From Tangfeifania diversioriginum (GTDB taxonomy: Bacteria; Bacteroidota; Bacteroidia; Bacteroidales; Prolixibacteraceae): DNA of 64,000 nt. The notes under the pieces are model-generated. The model was not told the DNA's origin, searched no databases, and saw only the letters and a list, made by a program, of their open reading frames with translations. A program made the position numbers and the translations under genes. Shown piece by piece: positions 18,801 through 26,536 of the stretch; the first letter of the stretch is position 1; each line of letters begins with the position of its first letter. Location: NCBI RefSeq assembly GCF_900141875.1, contig NZ_FQZE01000006.1, forward strand, positions 1 through 64,000, written 5' to 3'.

Positions 18801-19058
18801 CACATAGGAAAAAACCAGCGTGGCATCAGTGCCTGGTACAGAAAGAGAAAATTCACCGTTCACATCTGTAATGGTTCCCTGATGAGTATCTTTCACCACT
18901 ACATTTACTCCAATTAGTGTTTCTCCAGTCGAATCGACAACTTTTCCCCTTACATTGACTTGTGCAAACACGACATTTGTCGAGAAAAGCAGTAGTACTA
19001 AAAACAGATTTCGTATAAATCTGCAGTTCCACATAAAAAATCGTTTTTTACATTTCAT
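15888..19058 (-). CDS. susC-like: SusC/RagA-family TonB-linked outer membrane transporter
   Basis: A 1056-residue TonB-dependent transporter. Signal peptide about residues 1-32 (FLVLLLFSTNVVFA), a carboxypeptidase-regulatory-like domain (VRGKVVDSTGETLIGVNVVV to about 110), the TonB-box-like DEVIVVGYG, a plug domain to about 235 (IRVRGLSTLG, LKDASAAAVYG) and a 22-strand barrel ending in FGVSVTF with a terminal Phe as needed for BAM assembly. There is no STN domain, so it probably does not signal directly to an anti-sigma factor, which agrees with regulation by the neighbouring ROK repressor. It pairs with the following SusD to import oligosaccharides. Confidence 0.95.
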   Translation of the reverse strand: MKCKKRFFMWNCRFIRNLFLVLLLFSTNVVFAQVNVRGKVVDSTGETLIGVNVVVKDTHQGTITDVNGEFSLSVPGTDATLVFSYVGYSGQEVALGGRTYLDVTMEEDTEELDEVIVVGYGTQKKVSVTGSVAQIESKELLQAPSGNITSALGGKLPGLTTLQTSGQPGADGSSIRVRGLSTLGNSSATLIVDGVQRSFAQLDPNDIDKISILKDASAAAVYGVQGAGGVILVTTKRGTLQEPKITYTGKVAYNQNTLFPEFLDGPDFIKWYNKALEMDGKEPIFTQSLYEKALNGDPEGKIQNTNWFDEIMKPGSFSTHHNINVNGGNEFVKYFLSAGYLSQDGIIDNFDFQRYNVRSNIDVNLNHGFRLELDMAARQEDRKSGYFGVSNQAWNNPITLASKVFPFLPTTYDGLPTVGHFNKNNTLNPLVYNNVGYNNSVLNILQTSAKFAWELPWVEGLELGIKMSYDKDYTTRRAWAAPEMVNSYDIATNTYSEVLTNLSVTANNVEAFTHANSQFYRKTLQPSINYANTFGKHDFAGLFLFEEAVQEGENLGAVAIDYDVTTLHELDMGNDIKDNNGRPNAWGNSSIFRRAGFVGRFNYAYDYKYLVELAARYDGSSRFPPQNRWGFFPAASVGWRISEEPFFSNLKDKIANLKLRASAGVLGNDLNVGQFAYLNMMRRNPATIYIGDKEYISVYTAGEVNRDITWEKTATYNVGFEMMLDKGIFGMEFDYFYKHTRDILIGGGSLFPPSLGGNYPGTVNGGEVENRGLELVLTHNNKIGEVSYNIKGNLGWSRNKILKMNESPNTPAYQKRTGRKMGEKMGFIAEGLFQSEEQIMNTPTLSHLQKISQIRPGDILYKDLNGDGKIESAQDYTFLGNSSFPELMYGMNLGASWKNFDGSIFFQGAAIRDMFLSGVYANGAVDATIYTRPFHGNGNSPRFLIEDSWTPENPDAEFARLTTVAAEVGNANGWASSWWMRNAGYLRLKNAQIGYTVNSNYLKAAGIDVVRLSFTGSNLLTWSGLNKYGIDPEAPEISNGYYPQQRTYEFGVSVTF

Positions 19059-19142
19059 TTATTTACTTTTTTGATTTAAAAATTAATATAGTTTCTGGTT
19101 TATTGAATTTTCTCCTTTTTTTTTCGGAAAATTGACCATTGA

Positions 19143-20273
19143 TTATTTTTTTTCCACTTTTCGGGTAATAAGATTTATGAGCCGGCGATATAATGCTTGG
19201 TCAGCGTCTTCTTCTGATTGAGATAATTTATAAAAAGCATCTCCTCCCTGATAATAGGCTACTTTCATGGAATCGAAAACTCCGTTATTTTCATAAACAT
19301 CTAAATAATCAGTCAATCGGTATCCCCATTCCTTATTATTTTTCAACACTCTGTCATCAAATTCAATTTCCATATTCATCTGGAACTTGTCCGCTCTGTC
19401 AAAAGCTTCCTGCAAGCGGGAATAAGGAATATTCTCATTAAAAAAATAGTTGGGCTGATAGTAGGGTACATTAAACCCTAAATTTTTCCATTCAGAATAG
19501 CCATCGGAGTTGAAATAGGGAATCCAATAAAAGTCATACTTTTTTTCATAGAGGTAATCGGCAACATCAGCAGCAAGATTTCTGCTGTTCGAAGCTTCTT
19601 CAGCAAGCCAGTAAAATCCGACCAGTTCAATATGTTCAAAATTGGCATTTCGAAAGAGCTCTTCAGCGTAATCGATATACCACTTACAGGCATCAAGCCG
19701 GTCCTTTTTATTAAAAAACTGAAGAGACCGACCGTCCAATTGCCCCCAATCGGTTTGATTTGGAATGGGTTCGGGAATACTAATTACAATCTTTCTTTTT
19801 TTGTATTCTCCCTGTATTCGGCCACTTTCCCTGATATCACCAAGTTGTTCGTTCAGTGCATGTATGGCATTTCCTTTTGCAAAATAGTTTTCAAGCAAAT
19901 GTTTCCACTCTACTTTACGTGCAGCTAAAGCCTGGTAGCCTGAGGCAAAACCACGGCCCTGTCCGTTATGAATTTCCAAAAAAAGGAATCCGTCAAACAA
20001 CCATTTTTTTCCCCCGTTTGTCTCCCCAAAAGCATAGGGAGCAAAATGATCTTTATTCCACTTAATGTTACGATGTGCCCCGCCATCATAAATAAGTACC
20101 AGGTCATTCGGAACCTCGTGATAATAATTCAATTCCCGTACTGAAGGTTCTTCTTTAAAAACTAAATCATTATCATCGCCGTTCAGCTTGTTTCCGTAAG
20201 AACATGCCACCGTGCTTAACATAAAAGTACCCCACAAAATAAATGAAATGGACACTTTCAAAAGGCTTCTCAT
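19143..20273 (-). CDS. DUF4855-like lipoprotein, putative glycan-active enzyme
   Basis: A 376-residue lipoprotein; the ATG at 20273 gives MRSLLKVSISFILW and lipobox STVAC, and is preferred over the ATG seven codons earlier. The mature part begins with LVLIYDGGAHRNIKW and contains FDGFLFLEIHNGQGRG, KRKIVISIPEPIPNQ, HIELVGFYWLAEEA and YYQPNYFF, the block order I associate with DUF4855. The FYWLAEEA strand with its paired Glu residues would suit a barrel active site. It is the first gene of the susCD transcript, 84 bp ahead of SusC, an unusual place that suggests it belongs to the core surface machinery. No activity is known to me. Confidence 0.65.
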   Translation of the reverse strand: MRSLLKVSISFILWGTFMLSTVACSYGNKLNGDDNDLVFKEEPSVRELNYYHEVPNDLVLIYDGGAHRNIKWNKDHFAPYAFGETNGGKKWLFDGFLFLEIHNGQGRGFASGYQALAARKVEWKHLLENYFAKGNAIHALNEQLGDIRESGRIQGEYKKRKIVISIPEPIPNQTDWGQLDGRSLQFFNKKDRLDACKWYIDYAEELFRNANFEHIELVGFYWLAEEASNSRNLAADVADYLYEKKYDFYWIPYFNSDGYSEWKNLGFNVPYYQPNYFFNENIPYSRLQEAFDRADKFQMNMEIEFDDRVLKNNKEWGYRLTDYLDVYENNGVFDSMKVAYYQGGDAFYKLSQSEEDADQALYRRLINLITRKVEKK

Positions 20274-20351
20274 TGTATAAAATTTTAAATTCAAACTAAA
20301 ATTGATTTATCTCAGATTATTCTTAATTTACTTCCATTTCGGGAAAGCAAA

Positions 20352-20365
20352 AATTTCCGGAAATT
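20352..20365. promoter_or_regulatory. 14-bp palindrome upstream of the susCD-like operon
   Basis: AATTTCCGGAAATT is a perfect palindrome 78 bp upstream of the first operon gene (start 20273), inside the only sizeable gap before it. A dimeric repressor such as the adjacent ROK protein could bind here. I find no clear TAnnTTTG box next to it, so the promoter itself is not pinned down. Confidence 0.4.
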
Positions 20366-20445
20366 ATCAGATGAAACTTTTTTAGGAAAAAGATGAATTA
20401 TATCATCTTTAAAAGTAAATTTGTATTGCAATTATATTTATTGAG

Positions 20446-20481
20446 GCCTGCCCATGAGCTTACAGGAGCCATGAGGCAGGC
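20446..20481. repeat. Inverted repeat after the ROK regulator gene
   Basis: GCCTGCC (20446-20452) and GGCAGGC (20475-20481) pair over 7 bp with a 22-base loop, about 70 bp beyond the ROK stop codon. On the plus strand GGCAGGC is followed by TTTCTT. It resembles the short GC-rich palindromes scattered in Bacteroidota genomes and may act as a transcription terminator for the ROK gene. The rest of 20274-20550 is AT-rich leader and promoter DNA. Confidence 0.4.
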
Positions 20482-20550
20482 TTTCTTATTACTTTGCAAT
20501 TTTATTTTTTTTCATATTCTTAGGTTTAAATTAATATTGTTTCTATTCTA

Positions 20551-21771
20551 CTATATGAGATTTTTTCTTCTTAACACCAGGGCTCCTGCTCCTTTTATGG
20601 CAGCATCAGTCCCTACTGAACTAAAAGTAAGTTCGCAAGACTGAAGAAGCAAAGAAAGAGATGTATGTATCATCCCCGATTTGATTGAATCAAACAAAAT
20701 ATTCTTTGCAGGAGCAAATTTTCCACCTATAATGATTACCCCCGGATTTAACAGGTTTATTATATTGCCCAGCGCGTTTCCAAGCTTAAAACCAATATTA
20801 TGGGTTAGTGAAATGGATAAAGCATCACCTTCCCGGGCAGCTTTTAAAATTTTTTTAAAGCTCACTTCTTTATTTTTTTTGTTTAGTGTCAATAATGAAG
20901 TTTCGCCTGCCTCAATATGTTCTTTAAAGTCTTCTTCTAATGCATGGCCGGAAACTACTGTCTCCAAACATCCTCGTTTTCCACATAAGCATAATTTGTT
21001 AGATCCCACAATTTGCATGTGCCCAAATTCGCCGGCAAATCCATCATCCCCTGTTACAATTTCTCTGTTTGTGATCATCGCCAGTCCTAATCCCTGACTT
21101 AAGTTAACCACAAAAGCATTTCTTACATTTCGGGCTTTCCCAAAAACCTGTTCAGCGAGTCCAATTAAATGTGTGTCGTTATCAAGATAAGCAGGAAACT
21201 GGAAACTTTTTTCAAAGTATTCGACCAGAGAGCTTTCTAAAAAATTAAAATAGTTATATGATGTTCCGGTTTTAGAACTTATTCGGCCAGTAATACCAAC
21301 ACCCATACCCAAAATTTTGTTTTTTTTAATCCCGGACTGCTGAATTGATTTTTTTATATGGGAGGAAACCGTTTCCAGACACTCAAGATTATTCTTTAAT
21401 ATAAAATCCTCAATTTCATCAGAATAGACTTCTTCCATTGCAAGATTGTAAACTGATATTGAAAGTCCTTTTAATAAAATTATTACTCCGATTGAATAAG
21501 CATAGTTTTTATCCATCTTATACAAGGAAGGACGTCTTCCATTTCCTGTTTCTTTTTTTCCTGAATCAACAATTACTTTCTGTTCAATAAGTTCATTAAT
21601 AAGCCTTGTACCTGTTGGAACACTTAATCTAACTTTTTTGCATAATTCAGGGATAGTTAAAGCTTGCTCAGCTTTATTAAGTATTGAGACAATTTTTCTC
21701 TTTTGAGCATGTTGTCTGCCTTCATTACTTATATCTACTATATCTTTAAAAAATAAATTCACAAAGGGCAT
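20551..21771 (-). CDS. ROK-family transcriptional repressor (NagC/Mlc/XylR type)
   Basis: A 406-residue regulator with an N-terminal winged helix (residues 20-80: RKIVSILNKAEQALTIPEL cut here, then GRRPSLYKM) and a C-terminal ROK sugar-sensing fold. The sugar site GEFGHMQIVG is followed by the zinc motif CLCGKRGCLE near residue 260, and GNIINLLNPGVIIIGG is the late ROK block. Without inducer such proteins repress sugar operons; a sugar or sugar phosphate releases them. It ends 277 bp before the susCD-like operon and is transcribed in the same direction, so it is the natural regulator of that locus. A palindrome overlapping its own leader suggests autoregulation. Confidence 0.9.
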   Translation of the reverse strand: MPFVNLFFKDIVDISNEGRQHAQKRKIVSILNKAEQALTIPELCKKVRLSVPTGTRLINELIEQKVIVDSGKKETGNGRRPSLYKMDKNYAYSIGVIILLKGLSISVYNLAMEEVYSDEIEDFILKNNLECLETVSSHIKKSIQQSGIKKNKILGMGVGITGRISSKTGTSYNYFNFLESSLVEYFEKSFQFPAYLDNDTHLIGLAEQVFGKARNVRNAFVVNLSQGLGLAMITNREIVTGDDGFAGEFGHMQIVGSNKLCLCGKRGCLETVVSGHALEEDFKEHIEAGETSLLTLNKKNKEVSFKKILKAAREGDALSISLTHNIGFKLGNALGNIINLLNPGVIIIGGKFAPAKNILFDSIKSGMIHTSLSLLLQSCELTFSSVGTDAAIKGAGALVLRRKNLI

Positions 21772-21776
21772 TATTT

Positions 21777-21790
21777 ATAACAATTGTTAT
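21777..21790. promoter_or_regulatory. 14-bp palindrome just upstream of the ROK gene
   Basis: ATAACAATTGTTAT is a perfect palindrome ending 6 bp from the ROK start codon (21771), where a bound repressor would block transcription or early elongation. It differs from the palindrome before the susCD operon, so either the ROK protein reads a loose consensus or two regulators are involved. The remaining 230 bp up to 22022 hold no gene that I can see. Confidence 0.45.
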
Positions 21791-22022
21791 TTAATACCTG
21801 CAAGTTTATGTTTTTTTTTATTAACCTCAAATGGTTTTAATAGATTTATTTTTATAGTTTATGTTTGTAAGGACATTTAATTTTTGTAATTGCTTGATTG
21901 AATGGGATTTGAGCAGAGGGTTTGTTGTGAGCTAAGATCTATTTATTGGTGAAGTTTACACACAGGTATCCAATTGCAGAGAAAAGGGAATTTTTTTAGG
22001 TTGACTTTTCTTTGAACGTATT

Positions 22023-23789
22023 TTACAATCTTTTTAGCATAATCAATCTGAAATCCATTGCTTCTTTGCCCGGGATTTCCTTTGCTTTCAGCGTTAAAAC
22101 ACCTCTTCCTTTTTTCAGGTGAATCGTTCCCATTTTCATTGGCTTGAAATTTTTTACATATGATTCCATCCGTTTCACCCTGTCGTGTTCCATCCCCAGC
22201 AAAGGCGGATTATGGGGCTCGTAAATTTTACCGGTTAGTTTTTCTCCTGCATAACTTAGTTCAATGGTGGAGCCCGCATCCTTCGATGGACAGGTGTAAT
22301 AAATTTCTACTTCGAAAGAACCGCCCGAAAGAACTTCAGCTTCCCAGGTAATACTGTCATCGGTGCTTTTCCAGTTGGTAAAAAAGGAATCGTTCGGAAA
22401 CCGATTCGAACGCTGAATATTTCCATGGGCAATTCCGTCACGGGCGGGGATTTGGGTAAAGGGGAAATCCGGATGCCCGATAGTAAATGTACGGTCATCG
22501 GTCTCGGGTAATTCACTTAAAACTTCAGATTCCCAATTTCTTTTTGCCTGTAAAAGTTGGGTTGAAATTTCAGAAAATTTGTCGGAAACATCCTCATATT
22601 GTCCGGGATCGCTTTCCATATCAAATAATTTCCCTTCGTTATCGAGCCTGAACTGTTGGCTGCGTACACTGGTTCTTCCTGACCAGTGACTGAATAAAAG
22701 CCTTTCTTTCCATTCAGGCTTACCTTCTGTTAGCAATGGCTTCAGACTTATTCCATCCAGTGTTTTTTCGGGTTGAAAATTGATTCCTGCTAAATCGGCC
22801 AGGGTGGGCAGCAGGTCGATGGAACCTGCAATTTTGTCTATCTTTTTGCCACTTGGTAAAACACCTTCCCATTTCATAAACATTGGCGACCGGACTCCGC
22901 CCTCGTCGGTCGAACCTTTTCTGCCTTTCATCCCGGCGTTCCATCGCCAGCTGTTCGGGCCGTTGTCCGAAAGGTAAATAATGATGGTATTTTCAGCCAG
23001 CCCTAGTTCGTCCACTTTTTCCACAATCCTGCCCACGTTCCAGTCAATGTTTTCGCACATGGCAAGGGCTGCGCGGGTAAAAACAATATCTTCTGTTTCT
23101 GGTTCGTGGTGAAGCATTTCCAGTTCTTTGTTTTCAAATTTATTCCACCACCTGTAGGGCACCTGCATAGGGCTGTGCGGTGTATTGTACGGCAGGTAGA
23201 GAAAAAATGGCCGGTTTTTGTTTTTCTCGATGAACTCCATGCCCCGCTCGGTGAAGTCGTCCACTACAAATCCGTTTCCTTTTACAATTTCGCCATTGTG
23301 TTCCAGCATGGGGCTGAAATAGTTTCCCCAGTGGCCAGAGCAGAATCCGTAAAAATCGTCGAATCCGCGTGCATTGGGATGGTACGGAGGTTGCATTCCG
23401 TTGTGCCATTTTCCGTAGGCGGCGGTTGCGTAACCTGCTGTCTTGAAAATGTCTGCCATTGTGGTTTCATCCAAATCGAGCCGCTCGCCTCCTGCAGAAG
23501 TACTGTAAACGCCTCCACGCGGATGATACCTTCCTGTAAGCAATTCGGCACGGGTGGGCGAACAAACCGGACTCACATAAAACCGATCGAAAGTAACTCC
23601 GGTTTCTGCCAGCCGATCAATGTTGGGTGTTTCAAGGTTAGTGTTCCCCGAAATACTCAAATCGCCCCAACCCTGGTCGTCGGTGAGAATAAGAATGACA
23701 TTGGGGGGCGCATTTTTTTCAGAATTATTGCAGCTACTTGTAATGGTTATTATACAAGTCAAAAGGATGAGTAACTTTATTTTAACCAT
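22023..23789 (-). CDS. Sulfatase (S1 family) lipoprotein with C-terminal beta domain
   Basis: A 588-residue lipoprotein sulfatase (signal to ITITSSC). The N-terminal metal site is LILTDDQGWGD; the maturation motif CSPTRAELLTG near residue 80 supplies the Cys converted to formylglycine by an anaerobic-type maturase. GKWHNG, NTPHSPM, and LSDNGPNSW provide the remaining catalytic and calcium-binding residues. After about residue 430 there is an extra 150-residue beta-rich domain (SGGSFEVEIYYTCPS, KKGRGVLTLKA) that may bind carbohydrate. The start overlaps the 3' end of the small antitoxin-like gene by 13 bp. S1 subfamily and the sulfate ester it removes cannot be settled by eye. Confidence 0.9.
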   Translation of the reverse strand: MVKIKLLILLTCIITITSSCNNSEKNAPPNVILILTDDQGWGDLSISGNTNLETPNIDRLAETGVTFDRFYVSPVCSPTRAELLTGRYHPRGGVYSTSAGGERLDLDETTMADIFKTAGYATAAYGKWHNGMQPPYHPNARGFDDFYGFCSGHWGNYFSPMLEHNGEIVKGNGFVVDDFTERGMEFIEKNKNRPFFLYLPYNTPHSPMQVPYRWWNKFENKELEMLHHEPETEDIVFTRAALAMCENIDWNVGRIVEKVDELGLAENTIIIYLSDNGPNSWRWNAGMKGRKGSTDEGGVRSPMFMKWEGVLPSGKKIDKIAGSIDLLPTLADLAGINFQPEKTLDGISLKPLLTEGKPEWKERLLFSHWSGRTSVRSQQFRLDNEGKLFDMESDPGQYEDVSDKFSEISTQLLQAKRNWESEVLSELPETDDRTFTIGHPDFPFTQIPARDGIAHGNIQRSNRFPNDSFFTNWKSTDDSITWEAEVLSGGSFEVEIYYTCPSKDAGSTIELSYAGEKLTGKIYEPHNPPLLGMEHDRVKRMESYVKNFKPMKMGTIHLKKGRGVLTLKAKEIPGKEAMDFRLIMLKRL

Positions 23790-23956
23790 TTTTTATCCGT
23801 TTTCTCCAGCTCTTGTTCTGTAACTAATTTTCCAAATTCAATATCTTGTTCACTCATTTCAAGCATCTCAATTTGCTCATGAGTCAGAGAAATAAAATTA
23901 TCTTTTTTATTGATTAAATCCCTTTTTCTAAAATTTTCAATTCCATTTTTTATCAT
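23777..23956 (-). CDS. Small antitoxin-like protein (59 aa), orphan
   Basis: A short gene of 59 codons starting at the ATG at 23956. The product reads MIKNGIENFRKRDLINKK at the N-terminus, and its second half LTHEQIEMLEMSEQDIEFG then TEQELEKTDKKWLK has the pattern of small antitoxins that usually sit directly before a ParE/RelE-type toxin in Bacteroidota (MxxxDIxxGxxxxxEELxxxDxxWL). No toxin follows: the next start, 13 bp inside its 3' end, is the sulfatase. The overlap means the two are translated in succession. It lies 5 bp after the stop of the broken sulfatase. The antitoxin assignment rests on the C-terminal pattern only. Confidence 0.55.
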   Translation of the reverse strand: MIKNGIENFRKRDLINKKDNFISLTHEQIEMLEMSEQDIEFGKLVTEQELEKTDKKWLK

Positions 23957-23961
23957 TAAAG

Positions 23962-25394
23962 CTATTTTTCCAACTGATTTTCCACCGGTTCAATTCCCGC
24001 CATATGTTTTTCCAGTACATTTCTGATTTCAACAATCACTTCAGGATGCTCATCGGCAATGTTGAATTTTTCTGAAGGATCGACATTCACATTGTAAAGT
24101 AAAGGTGTTTCGTGAACAGTTGGCGAATTGGTTATTTCTGTTGGCGGATTGGTAATCGGGTGGGCCGTCTGGCTACCATATTCGTTTTGCGTGATAAAGT
24201 GCGCTTTGTAATCGCCTTTTCTAACAGCATAAACCTGCTCGCCACGATAATAGAACACTACATTCCGTTCGCTTTTTCCCGTTCCGAGAACCAGCGGGGA
24301 AATGTCGTATCCATCGTAAACGCGGTCGTCGGGAAGTTTGGTTCCGGAAAGGTTGCAGAATGTGGGCAACAAATCCATGGTGGTCGCCATGTCCATCACC
24401 ACACCTTGTTGTATTTTTCCCGGCCACCTGAAAACGGTAGGTTCGCGCATTCCCCCTTCAAAGGTTCCGCCTTTTGCACCACGCAGTAATCCGGCTGTTC
24501 CACCATGGGTTTTAAAGGTGTGCCATGGGCCGTTGTCGGAAGTAAAAACCACCAACGTGTTTTTATCCAATCCTTCTTCTTCCAGCGTTTTCAGAATTTG
24601 CCCCACCGACCAGTCGATTTCTTCGATTACATCGCCGTAAAACCGGCCAGCGAAGCATTCTTAAACTCTTCGGACCGGAATAACGGAATGTGCGGAAGCG
24701 AATGTGCCAGATAAATAAAAAAGGGTTCGTCTTTCATGCTTTTTATTTTTGACACCGCTTCTTCGGTGTATCTTTTGGTAATGGTGCGCTGGTCGGCCGG
24801 CCGTTCAATGATTTCGGTATCGCGCATTAGCGGGACATTGTAGGCCTGGTAGCGTTCATTTTCAGCCAGCGTGAAATGATTAGTACTTTCCACTTTATCC
24901 ATATCGTTGGAGTAAGGGATGCCAAAGTAGCTGTCGAAACCGTGGTCGGTAGGCAGGTGAGGCGATTTATGGCCCAAATGCCATTTACCAATGGCAGCTG
25001 TTTGGTAGCCGTTTCCCTTTAAAGCCCGGGCTATGGTGATTTCGCTTTGTGGCAGCCCGCCGTTGGAATCGGGGAATAAAACCCGACGCTTGTCGCTGCA
25101 CATGCCCGAGCGAATGGGCAGTCTGCCGGTGAGTAACCCGGCACGGCTTGGCGTGCAAACAGGTGCAGCCACATAAAAGTTGGTCCATTTTTGGCCTTCC
25201 ACGGCCATCCTGTCGAGGCTGGGTGTTTTAATGGTGGGATGCCCGAAAATGCCCAAATCACCGTAACCAAGGTCGTCGGCAAAAATGACAATGAAATTGG
25301 GCTGTTTTTGTTCTTGAGATTGGCTGCTTTCGCATGAAACCGTAGTTGTCAGAAGTAAAATACTGAGTAGTAAAATAAATGAATTAGAAGTCAT
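23962..25394 (-). pseudogene. Sulfatase (arylsulfatase A/GALNS-like) split by a 1-bp frameshift
   Basis: Two adjacent frames make one 477-residue sulfatase. The N-terminal part (25394-24627) has lipobox TTTVSC, metal site FADDLGYGDLG, maturation motif CTPSRAGLLTGR and GKWHLGHKSP. The C-terminal part (down to 23962) has LVVFTSDNGP and GTFEGGMREP. The join is at the A-run 24639-24642 (T on the coding strand): with five T instead of four the frame reads on through GFYGDVIEEIDWSVGQ, exactly as in intact relatives. As given, the protein stops after about 255 residues and would be inactive. It may be a true mutation, a slippery-tract variant or a sequencing error. Confidence 0.85.
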
Positions 25395-25431
25395 AGTCAG
25401 TTTTATTGATTTAAACAGGTAGGAATTGTAT

Positions 25432-25668
25432 CTAAGCTGATTTCAATTTTTCAGAAATCCAGAATTTGATAATGGATTGCCGTGTTACACCTAATTTCAT
25501 CGCCTGCTGATCCAGCTTTTGAATCATCCATTTGGGAAAATCCACGCTTACACGTCTTGTTTCCAGTTCTTTCCTTTTAGCTGTTTTTAAATCCAAAAAT
25601 TCTGTGATATCCTTTTCTTCTTCAAAAAGTTTATCAAATTCCTGTATCGTTATCGATTTCTTTTCCAT
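25432..25668 (-). CDS. CopG/BrnA-type ribbon-helix-helix antitoxin, orphan
   Basis: A 78-residue DNA-binding protein: MEKKSITIQEFDKLFEEEKD with a DI.EFLDL segment, then the ribbon-helix-helix RRVSVDFPKWMIQKLDQQA and LGVTRQSIIKFWIS. This is the form of CopG-family antitoxins that partner a BrnT-type toxin and repress their own promoter. The toxin gene should lie just upstream, but the 167 bp to the divergent YceI gene contain no toxin-sized frame. It is therefore an orphan, possibly kept as a local repressor of the sulfatase transcript that starts 37 bp downstream. Confidence 0.75.
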   Translation of the reverse strand: MEKKSITIQEFDKLFEEEKDITEFLDLKTAKRKELETRRVSVDFPKWMIQKLDQQAMKLGVTRQSIIKFWISEKLKSA

Positions 25669-25835
25669 TTTGTTTGAATTTGAATGACTTTCGATTTGCT
25701 TTTCTGTTAAGTCGGCAATTTACAAAATAGACACAAACGAAAAGGTCCTTATTTAAGTTTCCTTGAAGAATAAAGTTGAACCATGCACAATGAAAACTGT
25801 TTAATAGGTCAGAAAACTTATTAATCAAGATAAAA

Positions 25836-26378
25836 ATGGAAACACAAGGAAAAACTAAATGGGTACTGGATCCGGCACACAGCGAGATTCTTTTTAAAGT
25901 GAGACACCTGATGATTACGAATGTGAAAGGTGAGTTCCGGAAATTTTCAGCAGAAGCGGTTTCAGCAGGAAACGATTTCAGCTCGGCTGAGGTGAATTTA
26001 ACCATCGATGCAGCTTCGGTTTTTACCAATAACGATGACCGTGACAATCACCTGAAAAGCGCCGATTTCTTCGATGTGGAAAATCACAAGGAGCTGACTT
26101 TCCAATCGACTAAAGTTGAAAAAGTGGACGACGACGAATATAAACTGACCGGTTTGCTAACCATTAAAGGCGTTGCGAAAGAGGTGACGCTCAATGTGGA
26201 GCATGGTGGAATTATGAAGGACCCCTGGGGAAATGACAAAGCCGGATTTTCGCTGGAAGGAAAAATTAACCGCAAAGAGTGGGGCCTCAACTGGAATGCC
26301 GCCCTCGAAGCTGGTGGTGTAATGGTTGGCGATGAGGTGAAAATCAGCGCCGAAGTGCAGTTTGCAAAACAGGGGTAA
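25836..26378 (+). CDS. YceI-family lipocalin-like protein
   Basis: A 180-residue YceI domain protein, one of only two clear plus-strand genes. The fold shows as KWVLDPAHSEILFKVRHL, NNDDRDNHLKSADFFD (the family's most conserved block, cut here), LTGLLTIKGVAKEVTL and NRKEWGLNW near the end. YceI proteins are eight-stranded barrels that bind polyprenoid or similar amphiphiles; many are periplasmic, but this one has no signal peptide, so it should be cytosolic. It is divergent from the antitoxin gene across a 167-bp shared promoter region and has no evident functional link with the sulfatases. Confidence 0.9.
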   Translation: METQGKTKWVLDPAHSEILFKVRHLMITNVKGEFRKFSAEAVSAGNDFSSAEVNLTIDAASVFTNNDDRDNHLKSADFFDVENHKELTFQSTKVEKVDDDEYKLTGLLTIKGVAKEVTLNVEHGGIMKDPWGNDKAGFSLEGKINRKEWGLNWNAALEAGGVMVGDEVKISAEVQFAKQG

Positions 26379-26384
26379 ATTTTT

Positions 26385-26528
26385 TTTGTTTCCCGCAGAA
26401 CCCGCAGATTTTCGCAGAAGGTATTTTATTCCGTTATTTTTATTTCCATTTTGTCTTTCTCTGCGGGTATCTGCGCCATCCGCGGGAGCTTTCTTTTGTT
26501 TCCCGTAGAACTCGCAGGTTTTCGCAGA
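26385..26528. repeat. Pair of 34-bp CGCAGA-rich direct repeats with an inverted segment between
   Basis: TTTGTTTCCCGCAGAACCCG and the next 14 bases (26385-26418) recur at 26495-26528 with three substitutions. Between them (about 26459-26486) CTCTGCGGGTATCTGCG and CCGCGGGAG repeat the same core in the other orientation. It fills the 158-bp gap between the convergent YceI gene and the metallophosphatase. This looks like a Bacteroidota dispersed intergenic repeat; a role as bidirectional terminator is possible. Confidence 0.7.
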
Positions 26529-26536
26529 TATTTGTG

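Noticed and set aside
23106-23774. 222-codon plus-strand open frame
   Set aside because: It lies wholly antisense to the intact sulfatase at 22023-23789, which has all family motifs; the plus-strand product has no recognisable domain.
25634-26047. 137-codon minus-strand frame as a toxin partner for the CopG antitoxin
   Set aside because: Most of it is antisense to the YceI gene and it has no toxin motif; its Phe/Ser-rich residues look like a shadow.
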